64,000 bases of DNA. It comes from Ichthyophis bannanicus (taxonomy: Eukaryota; Chordata; Amphibia; Gymnophiona; Ichthyophiidae). Shown here in pieces: positions 41,441-51,506 of this stretch. The stretch lies in assembly GCA_033557465.1 (NCBI GenBank), contig CM066035.1:920772235-920836234 (forward strand), written 5' to 3'. The notes under the pieces are model-generated. The model saw only the letters and a program-made list of their open reading frames with translations. It had not been told where the DNA came from and ran no database searches. Both the position numbers and the translations under genes were made by a program. Numbering within the stretch: the stretch's first letter is position 1; the number at the start of each line of letters is the position of its first letter.

Positions 41441-42670
41441 TTGACACTTGGCCACAACCTTCTCCTTGATACCTTCTCCTCGCTTAGTTTTAAGGGTCTG
41501 TGCTAACCTAGCTCTCTTCTTATCTCTCCCATCGCTCCTTCAGTGTTTGTTCTGGTGGATCCTCCTCTACTGCTGTCCCACTCTGTTGGTATATCCAAAG
41601 GGTCTGTCTTGGATCCAGTCCTTTTCTCTCTATATATCTAGTCCCTTGATGCACTCGTCTCTTCCCATGGCTTTCAGTACATCTTTACACTGATGACTCC
41701 CAGGTCTATCTCTCTACGCCTGAAATCTTTCCGGCAATCCAGGCCCAGATCTCTGCCTGCCTTTCTGACGTTGCTGCTTGGATGTCTCACCGCTTTTGAA
41801 CATGGCCAAAATTGAGCTTCTTATTTTTTCCCCTAAATCCTCCTCTCCCTTTTCTCCTTTCTCATTCTCTGTGGATAACTCTCTACTCCTCCCTGTTTCC
41901 TCAGCTCGCAACCTTGACGTTGTCGTCGATTCTTCTCTCTCCTTCTCCACACACATCCAACTGATAACTAAAACCTGTTGTTTCTTTCTCTACATTACCA
42001 AAATTCACCCATTCATTTCTGAACACACTAAAGACACTTATCCACTGTTAGTCACCTTCCATCTAGACTATTGTAACCTACTCCTTGCTGGTCTCCCTCT
42101 GAATCATCTCTCCCCTTCCACCTGTTCAATACTCTGCTGCACTGCCAATCTTCCACTAGCCTCGTCATGCTCATATTACTTCTCTTCTCAATTCACTTCA
42201 TTGGCTCCCTATCCATTTTTGCATCCAGTTCAAACTTGTCCTGCTGACCTATAAGTGCATTCACTCTGCAGTTCCTCACTATCTTTCCTCTCTTATCTCT
42301 CCCTACACCCCTCATTGGGAACTCTGCTCTTCTGGCAAATAGCTTCTATCTGTGCCCTTCTCTTCTATTGCTAACTCCGGATTTTGCTCCTTTCACCTTG
42401 CTGCTCCTTATGCCTGGAACAAACTACCTGAGTCTGTATGTCAGACTTCATCTCTGGCCCTTTTCAAATCCAGGTTGAAAACTCACCTCTTTGCTGCTGC
42501 TTTCAGAGCTTGATTCACGTAATCTCCTTGTATTTTCTTACCATTCTCCCTAGATGTATTCTGGGTCTACATTTACTGTGTTGACTGATGAACAGGGAGC
42601 GTCTTTTACATGTGACTGTACAGGGCTGTATCTGTCTTGTTGAGCTATACAAATGTTCAGTAGTAGTAGT
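41441..42670 (+). mobile_element. L2 LINE, degenerate, with 3' end
   Basis: Plus-strand RT remnants: FQYIFTLMTPRSISLR region (YTDDSQVYLS in another frame, about 41690), QAQISACLSDVAAWMSHRF, LDVVVDSSLSFSTHIQL and LDYCNLLLAGLPLNHL, to NKLPESVCQTSSLALFKSRL with KTHLFAAAFRA. The tail TTGAGCTATACAAATGTTCA and AGTAGTAGT matches 24770-24790. Possible short TSD GTTTTC at 41432 and 42669. Many frameshifts. Confidence 0.7.
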
Positions 42671-42698
42671 TTTCGTCATTTGGTTCCTTTTTCCATTT

Positions 42699-42716
42699 CC
42701 TGAAAGATGCTTTTTT
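42699..42716. repeat. TSD of ORF1-only L1-like element 2, 3' side
   Basis: CCTGAAAGATGCTTTTTT here is repeated at 44339-44356. On this side it merges with the T run that is the element's poly(A) tail in antisense. Confidence 0.88.
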
Positions 42717-42944
42717 TTTTTTAAATTTAATTTTTTGAAATTTGCAAAAACAATCAAGAATACATCTTGAAACAGAAATAGAGATGGAAACACAAAAACT
42801 ACAATGTAAAGCAATCATACATACAGAAGAAATAAACAAACAATCCACCTCACTCAAGCCCCCCAAATAGAGGGGATACAATCCAGTAATAACCTATCCA
42901 ATACATTAAAGAAACGGGAGGAACCTAGCAGTGGTATACTTAAT

Positions 42945-44126
42945 TCACTCAACTAAAGCAAATAGAGTATCCAACCCCCCTTCAGAGACCCGAGCATTGA
43001 TAAAGGAGATCAATTGGGAGGGCTCAAAAAAGATATAAGAATTAGCTTGATATTTAATCAAGCATTTACAGGGGAACTTAAGAAAAAACAACCCGCCCAA
43101 TTGCTGTATCCCAGAACGCAACAATAGAAATTCACGCCTCCTCCTCTGAGTCTCCCTAGATAGATCTGGAAACATCCGAACAGCCAAACCCTTAAATAAC
43201 AAATGACGCTTTTTAAAGAAAAGCTTCATTAACCATTCTTTATCTGATATCAATGCCAAGGTAATCAACAATGTAGAGAATATAGACTTTTCTTCCTGAG
43301 ACGACTCCAATATGTCAGTAACATTTAAGACATCCATATGAGGTAAACCAATAGCACCTCCCTGCCCAGATTCTCTTTTCCCAGAGGGCAAATAATATAC
43401 TTTAGCTAACGGGGGATGAGATTCAGGTGGAATACCCAAGACATCAGTTAAATAAGTACGAAACGTATCTCTCGCAGATATTAAAGACACTCTAGGAAAA
43501 TTAATTAAACTAATATTAGACATCCGCACAGAATTCTCTAACATTTCCAATTTTGAAGCAATAGGAACTGAAATTTTCTTTAAACAGGTAACTTCAGTTT
43601 CCAAAGCCAAAACTTGAGTCTGAGTCTGAGAAAAGTTATTTTGTAGAACTGTAACTTTAGACGTAACTTCATTCACATTCTCCATACATGTAGAAACCTG
43701 TATATCCAAGGCAGCTGTTCGTGGGACCAATTCCTCCCGGAGCCTCATAATAGCAGTCCAAATCACCTCCAACGTCACCACCTCCGGAGGATCCACACCT
43801 CCCAATAGAGAAGACTCCAGAGGAGAAGGCAAAGTAACAATGCCCTGGGTTGAAGTAGAGGGAGCCGACAGGCTCTTCGCAATTACGGCGCCTGCCTCTG
43901 CCATCTCACGTAGAGACTCAGCCCTCTGCAGCCGTTCGCCAGAAGCCCCGGAGCTCAAACCACTCTCCACTTCCAAACTCCTTCCAGTAGTGGGATCCAC
44001 TGACTCACCGCTCCGATAAACACTTCTTGGCTCAGCACTAGATGGTCGAAGTATTTTCGGGGCTGGCTTTGAGCAGGGAGAAGACAGATCTACATCAGAG
44101 GCGGAGGATGAGGATTCCACCTCCAA
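42945..44126 (-). CDS. L1 ORF1-type protein, intact, 393 residues
   Basis: An uninterrupted frame of 393 codons. The N-terminal third is Ser/Glu-rich and probably disordered. A coiled-coil stretch spans about residues 120-200 (VTLEVIWTAIMRLREELVPR, VLQNNFSQTQTQVLALETEV, VPIASKLEMLENSVR). An RRM-like block starts MSNISLINFPRVSLI (about 205) and includes YLTDVLGIPPESHPP and SDKEWLMKLFFKKRHLLFKG. The C-terminal domain is MFPDLSRETQRRRREFLLLR then GGLFFLKFPCKCLIKYQANS. This is L1 ORF1p order: RNA-binding trimeric chaperone of the L1 particle. An intact frame in an element lacking ORF2 suggests either recent insertion or that the protein acts in cis on its RNA. Confidence 0.85.
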   Translation of the reverse strand: MEVESSSSASDVDLSSPCSKPAPKILRPSSAEPRSVYRSGESVDPTTGRSLEVESGLSSGASGERLQRAESLREMAEAGAVIAKSLSAPSTSTQGIVTLPSPLESSLLGGVDPPEVVTLEVIWTAIMRLREELVPRTAALDIQVSTCMENVNEVTSKVTVLQNNFSQTQTQVLALETEVTCLKKISVPIASKLEMLENSVRMSNISLINFPRVSLISARDTFRTYLTDVLGIPPESHPPLAKVYYLPSGKRESGQGGAIGLPHMDVLNVTDILESSQEEKSIFSTLLITLALISDKEWLMKLFFKKRHLLFKGLAVRMFPDLSRETQRRRREFLLLRSGIQQLGGLFFLKFPCKCLIKYQANSYIFFEPSQLISFINARVSEGGLDTLFALVE

Positions 44127-44309
44127 ACGCCACCAAGCCTGGTTACTCTCTCCCGGAACCCACTGTCACGGTACCGACGAGAAATAAAAGTCAAGAGGTC
44201 CAACAACCTCAGCAGGTAATGGCGTTGAAGCTTGAGGGGCGAAGGCTGTTTCGCCCCTCTGGCTTTCCGCTTCCTTCCCATAAAGAAAAAACGCCGTGCC
44301 GCTCAGCTC

Positions 44310-44338
44310 CTCACCGAGTCCGCCATCTTGGATCCTCC
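44310..44338 (-). promoter_or_regulatory. L1-like 5' end with YY1 motif
   Basis: In sense the element begins GGGGAGGATCCAAGATGGCG. The CAAGATGGC core is the YY1 site that sits at the extreme 5' end of human L1 (which starts GGGGGAGGAGCCAAGATGGC). In human L1 this site fixes accurate initiation at +1. Function here is inferred from position and identity. Confidence 0.7.
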
Positions 44339-44356
44339 CCTGAAAGATGCTTTTTT
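44339..44356. repeat. TSD of ORF1-only L1-like element 2, 5' side
   Basis: Exact match to 42699-42716. Confidence 0.88.
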
Positions 44357-44881
44357 GACTACAACAGCCTCTCTGACCTCGCCTTTAAACAATGCTGTTA
44401 GTTTTTTGGCCTTCCTTCCACTTTTCTTAAAGTGTGGTATACATCTGGTCTGTGCTTCCAAGATAGTACTTTTAAACAACACCCCTGCTAGATGTAAATT
44501 TTTAACCTTTGCAGCTGCTCCTTTTAATTTTTTCTTAACTCTTTTCCTCAGTTTATCATAGTTTCCCTTTTGAAAGCTAAAAGGTAGTACTATGGATTTC
44601 CTTGCCATCCTGCTTTCATTTATTAAATCAAACATAATCATGCTATGATCACTATTGCCAAGTGGCCCCAACACCCTTATCTTTTGCACCAGATCCTGTC
44701 TTCCATTAAGGACTAGGTCCAAAATAGCTTCCCCTCTTGTTGGTTCATGAATCGGCTGTTCCAAGAAGTAGTCATTTATTTCATCTAGAAACTTTATCTC
44801 CCTTGCATGTCCTGCTGTGACACTGATGCAGTCAAATCCTGTTGTAATTGAAATTCCAGATTGTCAGTCCAGTCCAGACGC

Positions 44882-46357
44882 TGTCACGTCCATAGCCCCT
44901 TACATATGTATGGAGGGGCGTGCTTGTTATATAGAATTCACCACTTTGACAATGATCCAGACTGACTATCTCGCAAAGGATTATGGTAATAGTAGTCCAG
45001 TCATGCGGTGCTTGCCTTTGAGGTAAATGAAGACTATGGTAGTTGGCTCGAGTGTTAAGGCAATGACAGAAAATTTATTTATGAGGTAAATCAAAATGCA
45101 CACAGATTCACTTGGTAACACCTTAGGATGTCTTCTCCAGGATTTATATTCAAAATAACAATACAACTGAAAGCTTATGCAAGTAGCTTGTAAAGTCCAT
45201 TAAACAACAGAAAGTCTTTCTCTCAGCCACTGCTGACAAACCTGCTCAGCAGGGCTGGTGTAGAGCAAATTAAAAATAAAAGCTTCTTCACAAAACAGCT
45301 TTTCTTTTCACATTCAGAGAATCTTTTTATATCCAACGTGTGCACAGCCTGAGCCGTGCTCTGCTATGATATCAGCTGGCTAACAAGCTTCAATCAACAG
45401 CTTTTCTCCTTCTCTGCACAAGTATTTCACTTTCCCCAAAACCCTTTCTTTTCACACAAACTTTCTGGTGTGCCAGTTACTAGAACGTTTCCTTTTTATG
45501 TTTGATCACCCTTTCAGGATTTCTCTGTGCTAGCAACTTTGCATAAAGAACAGTCCATGCAAGTATCGTCTTCCTCTGTAATTATATCTTGTTCTTCTAT
45601 TTGCATAGGTTCTATATCAGGATCTGGATCAGAGAGCTTTACTAACTGACCTCCATTAGGACAGGAACTGTTTCTAAGCACTTTGCAATGGTTAGACAAA
45701 CGTCCAAAGTTCATACTTGAGTTAAAGCTGGCATTAGGCTGTCCTCTTAGATACTCTGCCCAGTATGCATTTGAGCTTTTAGGACCTGTCCTCCAGTCTT
45801 TATTCCTGGACCTCAGGGCATCTGCTCTATACCTCTTCCAAAAGGTATTCGTGTTCCTTCTCCCTTCAGCTGCTTCGGTCCTCTTACCGGCTGCTGCTTT
45901 AGGGTTCCTAGCTGAAGTTCTCCAATCCTATGGATTTCTCCAATCCCTGGAAGCTGGCTTCTCATAGGAATCTCTCCAAGAACACGGATCTCTCTGAGCT
46001 CCTCTCTCCTTCTCGCTCCTACTCCTGCTGCTTCTGCTCCTTCTCTCTGAAATTCTGTTCTAGTTTTAAAGTTCCCAGTTTCCAACTCCTCCCTTTCACT
46101 CCTCAGGTGTCGGTGGTCAAACTCCCTCCTGGCAGCTGAGTAATTAGGAGTGACGTAAGGGTTTCTCAATCTGGGCTTATACTCCTTCACCTCATCTCCA
46201 CTAGGGGCTTTCTGCAGGCCACTGCAACCTGGAATAACCTGTCTTTTAGGAAAACATGCAGTTTTATTCCTGTGACCTGACAAAACAGGTCCCTTGATTA
46301 GGGTAAATTCCCTTCCTTTGTCACTATTCTCTGGGTTCTGATAAACTTCCTTATCAC
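44882..46357 (-). mobile_element. Solo-LTR-like element C
   Basis: A 1476-bp insertion in the 5' terminus of DIRS E3, with TSD GACGC at 44877-44881 and 46358-46362. The plus-strand start TGTCACGTCC is identical to element B. The sense 5' end is GTGATAAGGAAGTTTATCAG. The AATAAA-type signal (sense CATAAATAAATTTTC) is at about 45071-45085, about 190 bp from the 3' end, as in B. It has no TIRs or internal LTR. Confidence 0.75.
45514..46357 (-). pseudogene. LTR-encoded MDCSL-motif protein (C copy, one frameshift)
   Basis: Open from the element's first codons (DKEVYQNPENSDKGREFTLI). It continues basic and Glu/Arg-rich (RREFDHRHLRSEREELETGN) to 45813, where the frame shifts. The last part (45714-45514) has CPNGGQLVKLSDPDPDIEPM, then TCMDCSLCKVASTEKS and a stop. 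The shared tail with B (CPNGRQSAKPSEPETKVEPM, YMDCSLCQ) and with A1/A2 is clear. The function is unknown. Confidence 0.55.
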
Positions 46358-46470
46358 GACGCATGATTTGTGCCCCCCAACCAGTAGATGGAGACTGAGC
46401 AAGCCAAGCTTTGCTGATGTCATCTTATAAGGGTTCTGTGTATCTGGAAAACTGGCCAGTAATGCTCAGT

Positions 46471-46598
46471 CAAAGAGGTGAGGTGAGAATGTATAATAAA
46501 GCCCCTTAACCACTGTAGTAGAAACCAACAGTCTTTTAATGTGGTTTCTACTACAGTGATTAAGAGGTTTTATTATACATTTTCACCTCGCCTCTTTG
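46471..46598. repeat. Inverted repeat in DIRS E3 leader (57-bp arms)
   Basis: CAAAGAGGTGAGGTGAGAAT...GTAGTAGAAACCA (46471-46527) pairs with TGGTTTCTACTACAGTGATT...CGCCTCTTTG (46542-46598) across a 14-base loop, with only a few mismatches. It lies upstream of the E3 gag. It is either a MITE or a structural element of the leader. Confidence 0.7.
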
Positions 46599-46799
46599 CT
46601 TGTGTCTTTTAGCAAGTGTGTGTGCTTTTGCTTTTAGACCTTCCCAGTATTGCTCAGTCTCCAGCAGATGGTGGGGTCACCTGTACATTTGTGCCAAATT
46701 GGACTGAACTGTAGGTCTTTGGCTCAAGGTCTGATTGGTGGCGGAGTGGAGCAGAATTGGGCTGTGTAAGCATTATTGTTAAGAGGGGGACAGGTGAAG

Positions 46800-47779
46800 G
46801 ACAGCACTTGTATAAAAAAAATGGAGGAAGGCAGCAGCAAGGATACTATTTTTACTGCTCTGGCCTCTTGTTTGGTAACAGGTGAATTGGTGGCAGGGAA
46901 TCTGCCACTCAGATGCAGTGTTGGCCCCACTTGCAAAGGGTTAAGCACCTGGATGCCCCAGGTCCCTCCATCCAGTGTTGTCTGGGCGGTCGATTGATCG
47001 GACCTGCCACTGTTCCCCAGTAGAGAGGAAATGCCATTCCTGTCTGTCTCCGAGCGTGGCACAAAGCTCATGTTCCTGCATGCGGGGATCCTTCATCGTC
47101 AATTGGAGGTGCCACTCTTCGCGGCCTTAGCTGGGAACGGTACGCTTTGGTTTTTATTCTGGCAGTACAGCATGCATATAGAGGCCTTGGGAAAACCATT
47201 TTGTGTGACCTATGGGGCACACAGAGGCAAGCTCTCAGAAACCGGGCTCTGTTGCTTATACTCAGAGCAGGATGGCAGAACAGGCGCTGAAAGAGTCTCA
47301 ATATTCTCTAGGAAAGTCGCTGGGAACACAGGAAGAGGCCACTGAAGCTGCAGCTTCAGGGCTGCCCCTGCAGCTGCGCTGCTCGCCAGTGGCAGGAACG
47401 TCAGCTATCTTGAGCCACGTGGAGGCAGGGGATTGGCAAGGGGCATCAGGCTTGCATCGAGCAAGAAGGCTAAGGCTAAAAAGTTTGGAAGATCACCGGA
47501 GCAGGCAGAACAGAACTTGGGGATGCCCTTTTCTCCTGAGTTTGTCTTCCTGCTCCATCAGGATTTCTACTTGAAGCAGGGCCAGGAAGTATCTGGGAAT
47601 ACAGGGAAGGAAGACCCGGGAAAAACCTCTATGGGCCTGCTGTCTCTGACAGACGCAGGGGAGGCTCCCCGAGGCAAGTGCCTTAGGGCCACTTTTGATC
47701 AGGTGGATGGACTGATGTCCCTGGAGTCTCTCCTTGTAGGAGCCCAGGAAGGGCACCTCGGGATTGGGAAGATGACTAT
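46800..47779 (+). pseudogene. DIRS E3 gag-like region, N-terminal part
   Basis: Frame-broken. The 47433-47779 stretch has KKAKAKKFGRSPEQAEQNLG, FSPEFVFLLHQDFYLKQGQE and LESLLVGAQEGHLGIGKM, comparable with KKKGKSKKPAG and FSADFILEMHWAYCMKQRQ of E1. Upstream, 46800-47400 carries short frames that may be the 5' part of gag but are not readable as one protein. LTR-B interrupts it at 47780. Confidence 0.6.
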
Positions 47780-49185
47780 TGTCACGTCCTTAGCCCCTTA
47801 CAGACAGTGTGGAGGGGCGTGCTTGTCATAGGAGAGATTCACCATTTAGCCTTTACATGACTGGCTGCCTTGTAATGCCTCATGGGAAAGGTAGTTCAGT
47901 CAGGAGATACTTGGCTTCAGGTAAAAAAAAACACAATTGTAGTTGGCTTTGAGTGGTAAGGCTTTTGACAGAAATTTATTGATGGGGTAAACGCTAGGGT
48001 CATAAATTAACACCTTTGGATTGTTTCTCCAGGATTCTTTCAAAAATACATCAGGATATAACTGAACTCAAACCAAAACAGCTTATAATGTTCTTTAGCA
48101 TAAAGAAAAGTCCTTTCAACAGCTAATGCTACCAGACAGGGCTAGCAGTGCTGTTCCAAACAAACAGAAACAGCTTTTCCTAAAGCAAGTTTCTTTTCTC
48201 TCAGTCCAGAACACTTCCCGGCTGTTTGTCTCCTTAAGCACAGTAAAAACTTTCAACAAGAAGTCAAACTCTTCATAGGCAAACAATTCTCTATGCAAGG
48301 TTTTTAGGAATAGTGAAAACAAAATCAAAGCTTTTCTTACTTTCACCGTCAGCACGGCTTCAGGCTGTGCACTGCATGGCTAGCAGCTGGTTTTAATTAG
48401 AAAGCTTCAGCTTGCTCAGCTACAAAGGTATTTCTCCTTTAATACAGGACTTTCACAAGTTATCAACAGGCTCTCAGGGTTACTGGACTCTGAAGGTTTT
48501 CCTTACGGTTGACTCCCTTCCAAACCTTCTGTATTTGAAGATTGGCATAAAGAGCAATCCATGTATGAGTCGTCTTCTACAGCTAGGTCCTGTTCACCCA
48601 GTTGCATTGGCTCTACCTTCGTTTCTGGCTCAGAGGGCTTAGCTGACTGCCTTCCGTTAGGGCAAAAGCTGTCTCTTGCAACTCTGTAGTGCTCCAAATT
48701 AGACAAGCTTCTAATGCTCCTACCTGGGTCAAGGCTTGTATCAACTTCTCCTCGCTCATGCTCTGGCCACCATTCACCTGAGCTTCCTCGTCCTGTCCTC
48801 CAACTTGTGTTACTTGTTCCTGCTGTTCCAGCTCCATTCCTCTTCCAGTAAGCATTCCTACGCCTCTCTCTCTCTGGATAATCTGACCTAGACTTAAACC
48901 TCTCAGGCTCCAGCCCCACCCCTTCTCCTCTCAGGTGTTGGAGATCAAACTGCCTCGTGGCAGCTGAGCAATTGGGGAATTCAGTGACGTAAGGGTTCCT
49001 TACCCTGGGCCTGTATTCCCTCTCCTTTTCTCCACTAGGGGCATTCTGCAACCTATTGCAGCTAGGAATTATCTGCTTTCTAGGTGTAAATGGAGTTTTG
49101 TGTCTCTGACCTTGTAAAATAGGTCCTTTGATAAGAGTGAATTCCTTCTCTTTATTCCTGGGTCCTGATAAGCTTCCTTATCACA
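47780..49185 (-). mobile_element. Solo-LTR-like element B
   Basis: A 1406-bp insertion in E3 gag, with TSD CTAT at 47776-47779 and 49186-49189 (or ACTAT as 5 bp). Ends: plus strand TGTCACGTCC, sense 5' TGTGATAAGGAAGCTTATCA, identical to A1 over the first 20 bases. The poly(A)-type signal (sense CCCCATCAATAAATTTC) is at about 47974-47988. It belongs to the same subfamily as C. Confidence 0.77.
48503..49184 (-). pseudogene. LTR-encoded MDCSL-motif protein (B copy)
   Basis: The start of the frame is broken soon after the LTR edge. From 49051 to 48503 it is open: EREYRPRVRNPYVTEFPNCS, RQFDLQHLRGEGVGLEPERF, a Gly/Arg/Glu-rich middle, CPNGRQSAKPSEPETKVEPM and DDSYMDCSLCQSSNTEGLEG. The RNPYVT, EPM and MDCSLC segments also occur in C. 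No known domain; the C-terminal 60 residues are acidic. Confidence 0.55.
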
Positions 49186-49436
49186 CTATGGAACCAAGAG
49201 GCAGAGGGTAAGCTCCTGCTGTCAGATGAGCCCTCTTTGGTGAGGTTTTTTTGCAGGGAAGATTTGGCGGCGCTGATCTCCCATTCTCTAGGAGTGCTAA
49301 ACATGACAGCGGGCACCTTGATGGAGGAGACTCCCTTGGAGGATCTCTTACTTCAGGATATATGGACTCCGCATGATTTCTTCCCAGTACACAGGGAGAT
49401 CAAGCAGATGATTGACGCTGAGTGGGAATAGAATTG
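49186..49436 (+). pseudogene. DIRS E3 gag, middle segment
   Basis: Resumes after LTR-B: LVRFFCREDLAALISHSLGV, LEDLLLQDIWTPHDFFPVHR and EIKQMIDAEWE. These align with FFRVFQKEELAPLISQTLAAL and CFPVHRVMKQMVESEWE of E1. It stops abruptly at 49431, where CR1 sequence begins. Confidence 0.8.
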
Positions 49437-50118
49437 CACACAATATTCAAGGTGCAGTCACACCATGGAACAATACAGAGGCATTATAATATCCTTTGTT
49501 TTATTCTCCATTCCTTTCCTTATGATTGCTAGCATTCTATTTGCCTTCTTGGCTGCTGCTGCACACTGGGCGGAGGGTTTCAACGTGTTATCCATGATGA
49601 TGCCTAAATCTTTTTCCTGAGTGGTGGTTCCTAATGTGGAACCTTGCATCGTGTAACCATAGTTTGGGTTGTTCTTTCCTAGGTACATAACTTGCACTTG
49701 TCCACATTAAATTTCATCTTCCATTTGAACGTCCAGTCTTCCAATTTATTAAAGTCCTCTTGCAATTTTTCACAATCCTCTTGGGTTTTTACAACTTTGA
49801 ATAATTTTGTGTCTTCTGCAAATTTGACTACCTCACTCGTTATTCCCATTTCCAGGTCATTTACGAATATGTTAAAAAGCAGTGGACCCAGCACAGATCC
49901 CTGGGGTACGCCAATATTTACCTTTCTTCATTGGGAAAATTGGCTTAGCCCTACCCTCTGTTTTCTATCTTTTGACCAGTTCCTGATCCACAATGGTACA
50001 CTGCCTCCTCTCACATGACTTTTTAATTTGGCCAAGAGTCTCTCATGAGGGATCTTGTCAAATGCTTTCTGAAAATCCAGATACACTATATTGATCGGCT
50101 TACCTTTTCTTGGGTCCA
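49437..50118 (-). mobile_element. CR1-A internal fragment (both ends missing)
   Basis: Minus strand: [17 protein letters not shown] start near 50060, GVPQGSMLGPLLFNIFVNDL-like, [20 protein letters not shown] (ADD changed to AED), then [20 protein letters not shown], ending [12 protein letters not shown] and HLEYCVQF at 49437. It lacks the CR1 3' UTR, so it is not a normal target-primed insertion. It replaces about 0.8 kb of DIRS sequence between gag and RT. Confidence 0.85.
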
Positions 50119-51079
50119 GATCATGCAGGACCAGTGGGTACTGGAGATATCAGGGAGGGGTGTGCACTGGAACATGCGTACCCTGTGCCCGATTGCTTCC
50201 TGGTTTCCCTCTGCAAAGTGCCAGTCAAACATCACGCGATACAGCAGACACTAGACAAGCTCCTCAACATGCGAGCAGTGCTTCCGCTACCAGTAGACTA
50301 TGTGGGTCAGGTCGATATTCCATCTACTTCAATGTCCCCAAAAAGGAGGGCACCTTTTAGCCGGTGTTGGACCTCAAGTTTGTCAACAGAGTGTTGTGGG
50401 TGCCTCAATTTCACATGGAAACCCTGCAGTCTGAGATTATCACAGTGAGAAAGGGATGTGAGGAACTCCCCTTGGATTTGACGGAGGCATACCTCCCATA
50501 AGCCAATTTGGCCCCACAGTTTCCTGCATTTTGTGGAGCCCATGGGGCATTTGCAGTTCAGCGTGCTGCCATTTGGTCTCGCCACGGCACCCAGAACATT
50601 TACAAAGGTGATGGTGGTAGTGGTGGCGGCACTGAGGCAGGAGGGGAGTGCTGGTGCTGGCCCATCAGGGCAAAGTTGTCAGAGGAGAACACCGGCGCCA
50701 CACAGTGGGTATTCAAACTCCTCCAGAGCCTAGGATGGGTAATGAACTTTGACAAGAGCCACTTGATTCCCTCACAGCGGCTGACTGCTTGAGTGCACTG
50801 TTTGATACGCACAAGGAACTGATCTCCCTACTCCGGAAAGGGCGGGGAAGGTCCAGGCTCAGTTATGTTGGTTTCTCTGGTTGGCACAGCCGTTGGCTTG
50901 GCATTACCTGCAGCTCTTGGGATCCATGGCGGTGACGATGGAGTTGGTCCCGTGGGCTCATGCCCACATGTATCCACTCAAGCACATGCTGCTGTTGTGC
51001 TAGTCCCCGCAGTGGAACTCCCTGTCAGTCTGGCTCCCTTGCCTGAGAGAGGTCAGGCTCAGTCTGAGGTAGTGGAACT
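50119..51079 (+). pseudogene. DIRS E3 reverse transcriptase remnant
   Basis: DQWVLEISGRGVHWNMR, KKEGTF-like, AHGAFAVQRAAIWSRHGTQN region (HLQFSVLPFGLATAPRTFTK in one frame, about 50545), LGWVMNFDKSHLIPSQRL and later thumb fragments. Frames alternate and the YLDD box is lost. LTR-A2 follows at 51080. Confidence 0.75.
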
Positions 51080-51498
51080 TGTCAGACGGCTGCCTGGGTG
51101 AGAATGTTCACAGTCTTGGCAAGTGCATATTGTGATGATGTGCATGCTGCAGAGCCCTTTAAAACTAGAAAAAACACTGAAATTTGTTCCCATAAGCGGG
51201 GGATGGGCTCACTGAAACACAATTCCCACATAGAGAGTGAAACTAAGGCACACAGAAGCAGGGTTACCTTGAAGCCACACCCAGCCTCTAGGGCAGCTGC
51301 AAGCAGAGAGAGGGTGGGGCCAGGGAAGCAAACAATTCACAGAACATATAAACTGCGTCACACAGGAAGTGAGGAGAAACTGGAGGATCAGCTGGGAGTT
51401 GGTTCTAGAGTTCAGCACACACGAGGACCATGCACAGGACAGTGCAGAGGCAAGGGCAATACTAAGGAGAAACTGGCAGACTCCCGAGGACAGAGTCT

Positions 51499-51506
51499 CT
51501 CTAGAA
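51499..51506. repeat. hAT TSD, left (CTCTAGAA)
   Basis: Eight bases repeated exactly at 54095-54102; 8 bp is the hAT superfamily TSD length. Confidence 0.93.

Larger units (their letters stand above)
42711..44338 (-). mobile_element. Full-length ORF1-only (HAL1-like) L1-type element 2
   Basis: About 1.6 kb on the minus strand, inserted in CR1-A copy 2. The 5' end reads GGGGAGGATCCAAGATGGCG (44338 downward). ORF1 follows (44126-42945), then a 3' UTR of about 220 bp and a poly(A) tail (T run 42711-42722). An 18-bp TSD flanks it. There is no ORF2. Removing it restores the CR1-A reading KKASF. It is a different family from 684-3001: its ORF1 is 393 residues, and it has a single short 5' UTR in place of monomers. 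Confidence 0.87.
41086..44857 (-). mobile_element. CR1-A LINE copy 2 (split by L2 and L1-like elements)
   Basis: Minus-strand CR1 closely related to 9739-13123. Pieces are 44340-44857 (endonuclease end GPLGNSDHSMIMF and linker KGNYDKLRKRVKKKLKGAAA), 42671-42710 (KKASFRKWKKEPND) and 41086-41440 (REFGKKLAMEAKMHNKTFFK to NEFFSSVFTEDDVGKL). Between these lie an L2 copy (41441-42670) and an ORF1-only L1-like element (42711-44338). The 3' end is missing at about 41086, where Penelope sequence begins. At 44857 the DIRS E3 terminus starts. Confidence 0.85.

Noticed and set aside
46776..47345. Short plus-strand frames as independent genes
   Set aside because: They lie in the decayed leader/gag of DIRS E3 and show no domain of their own.
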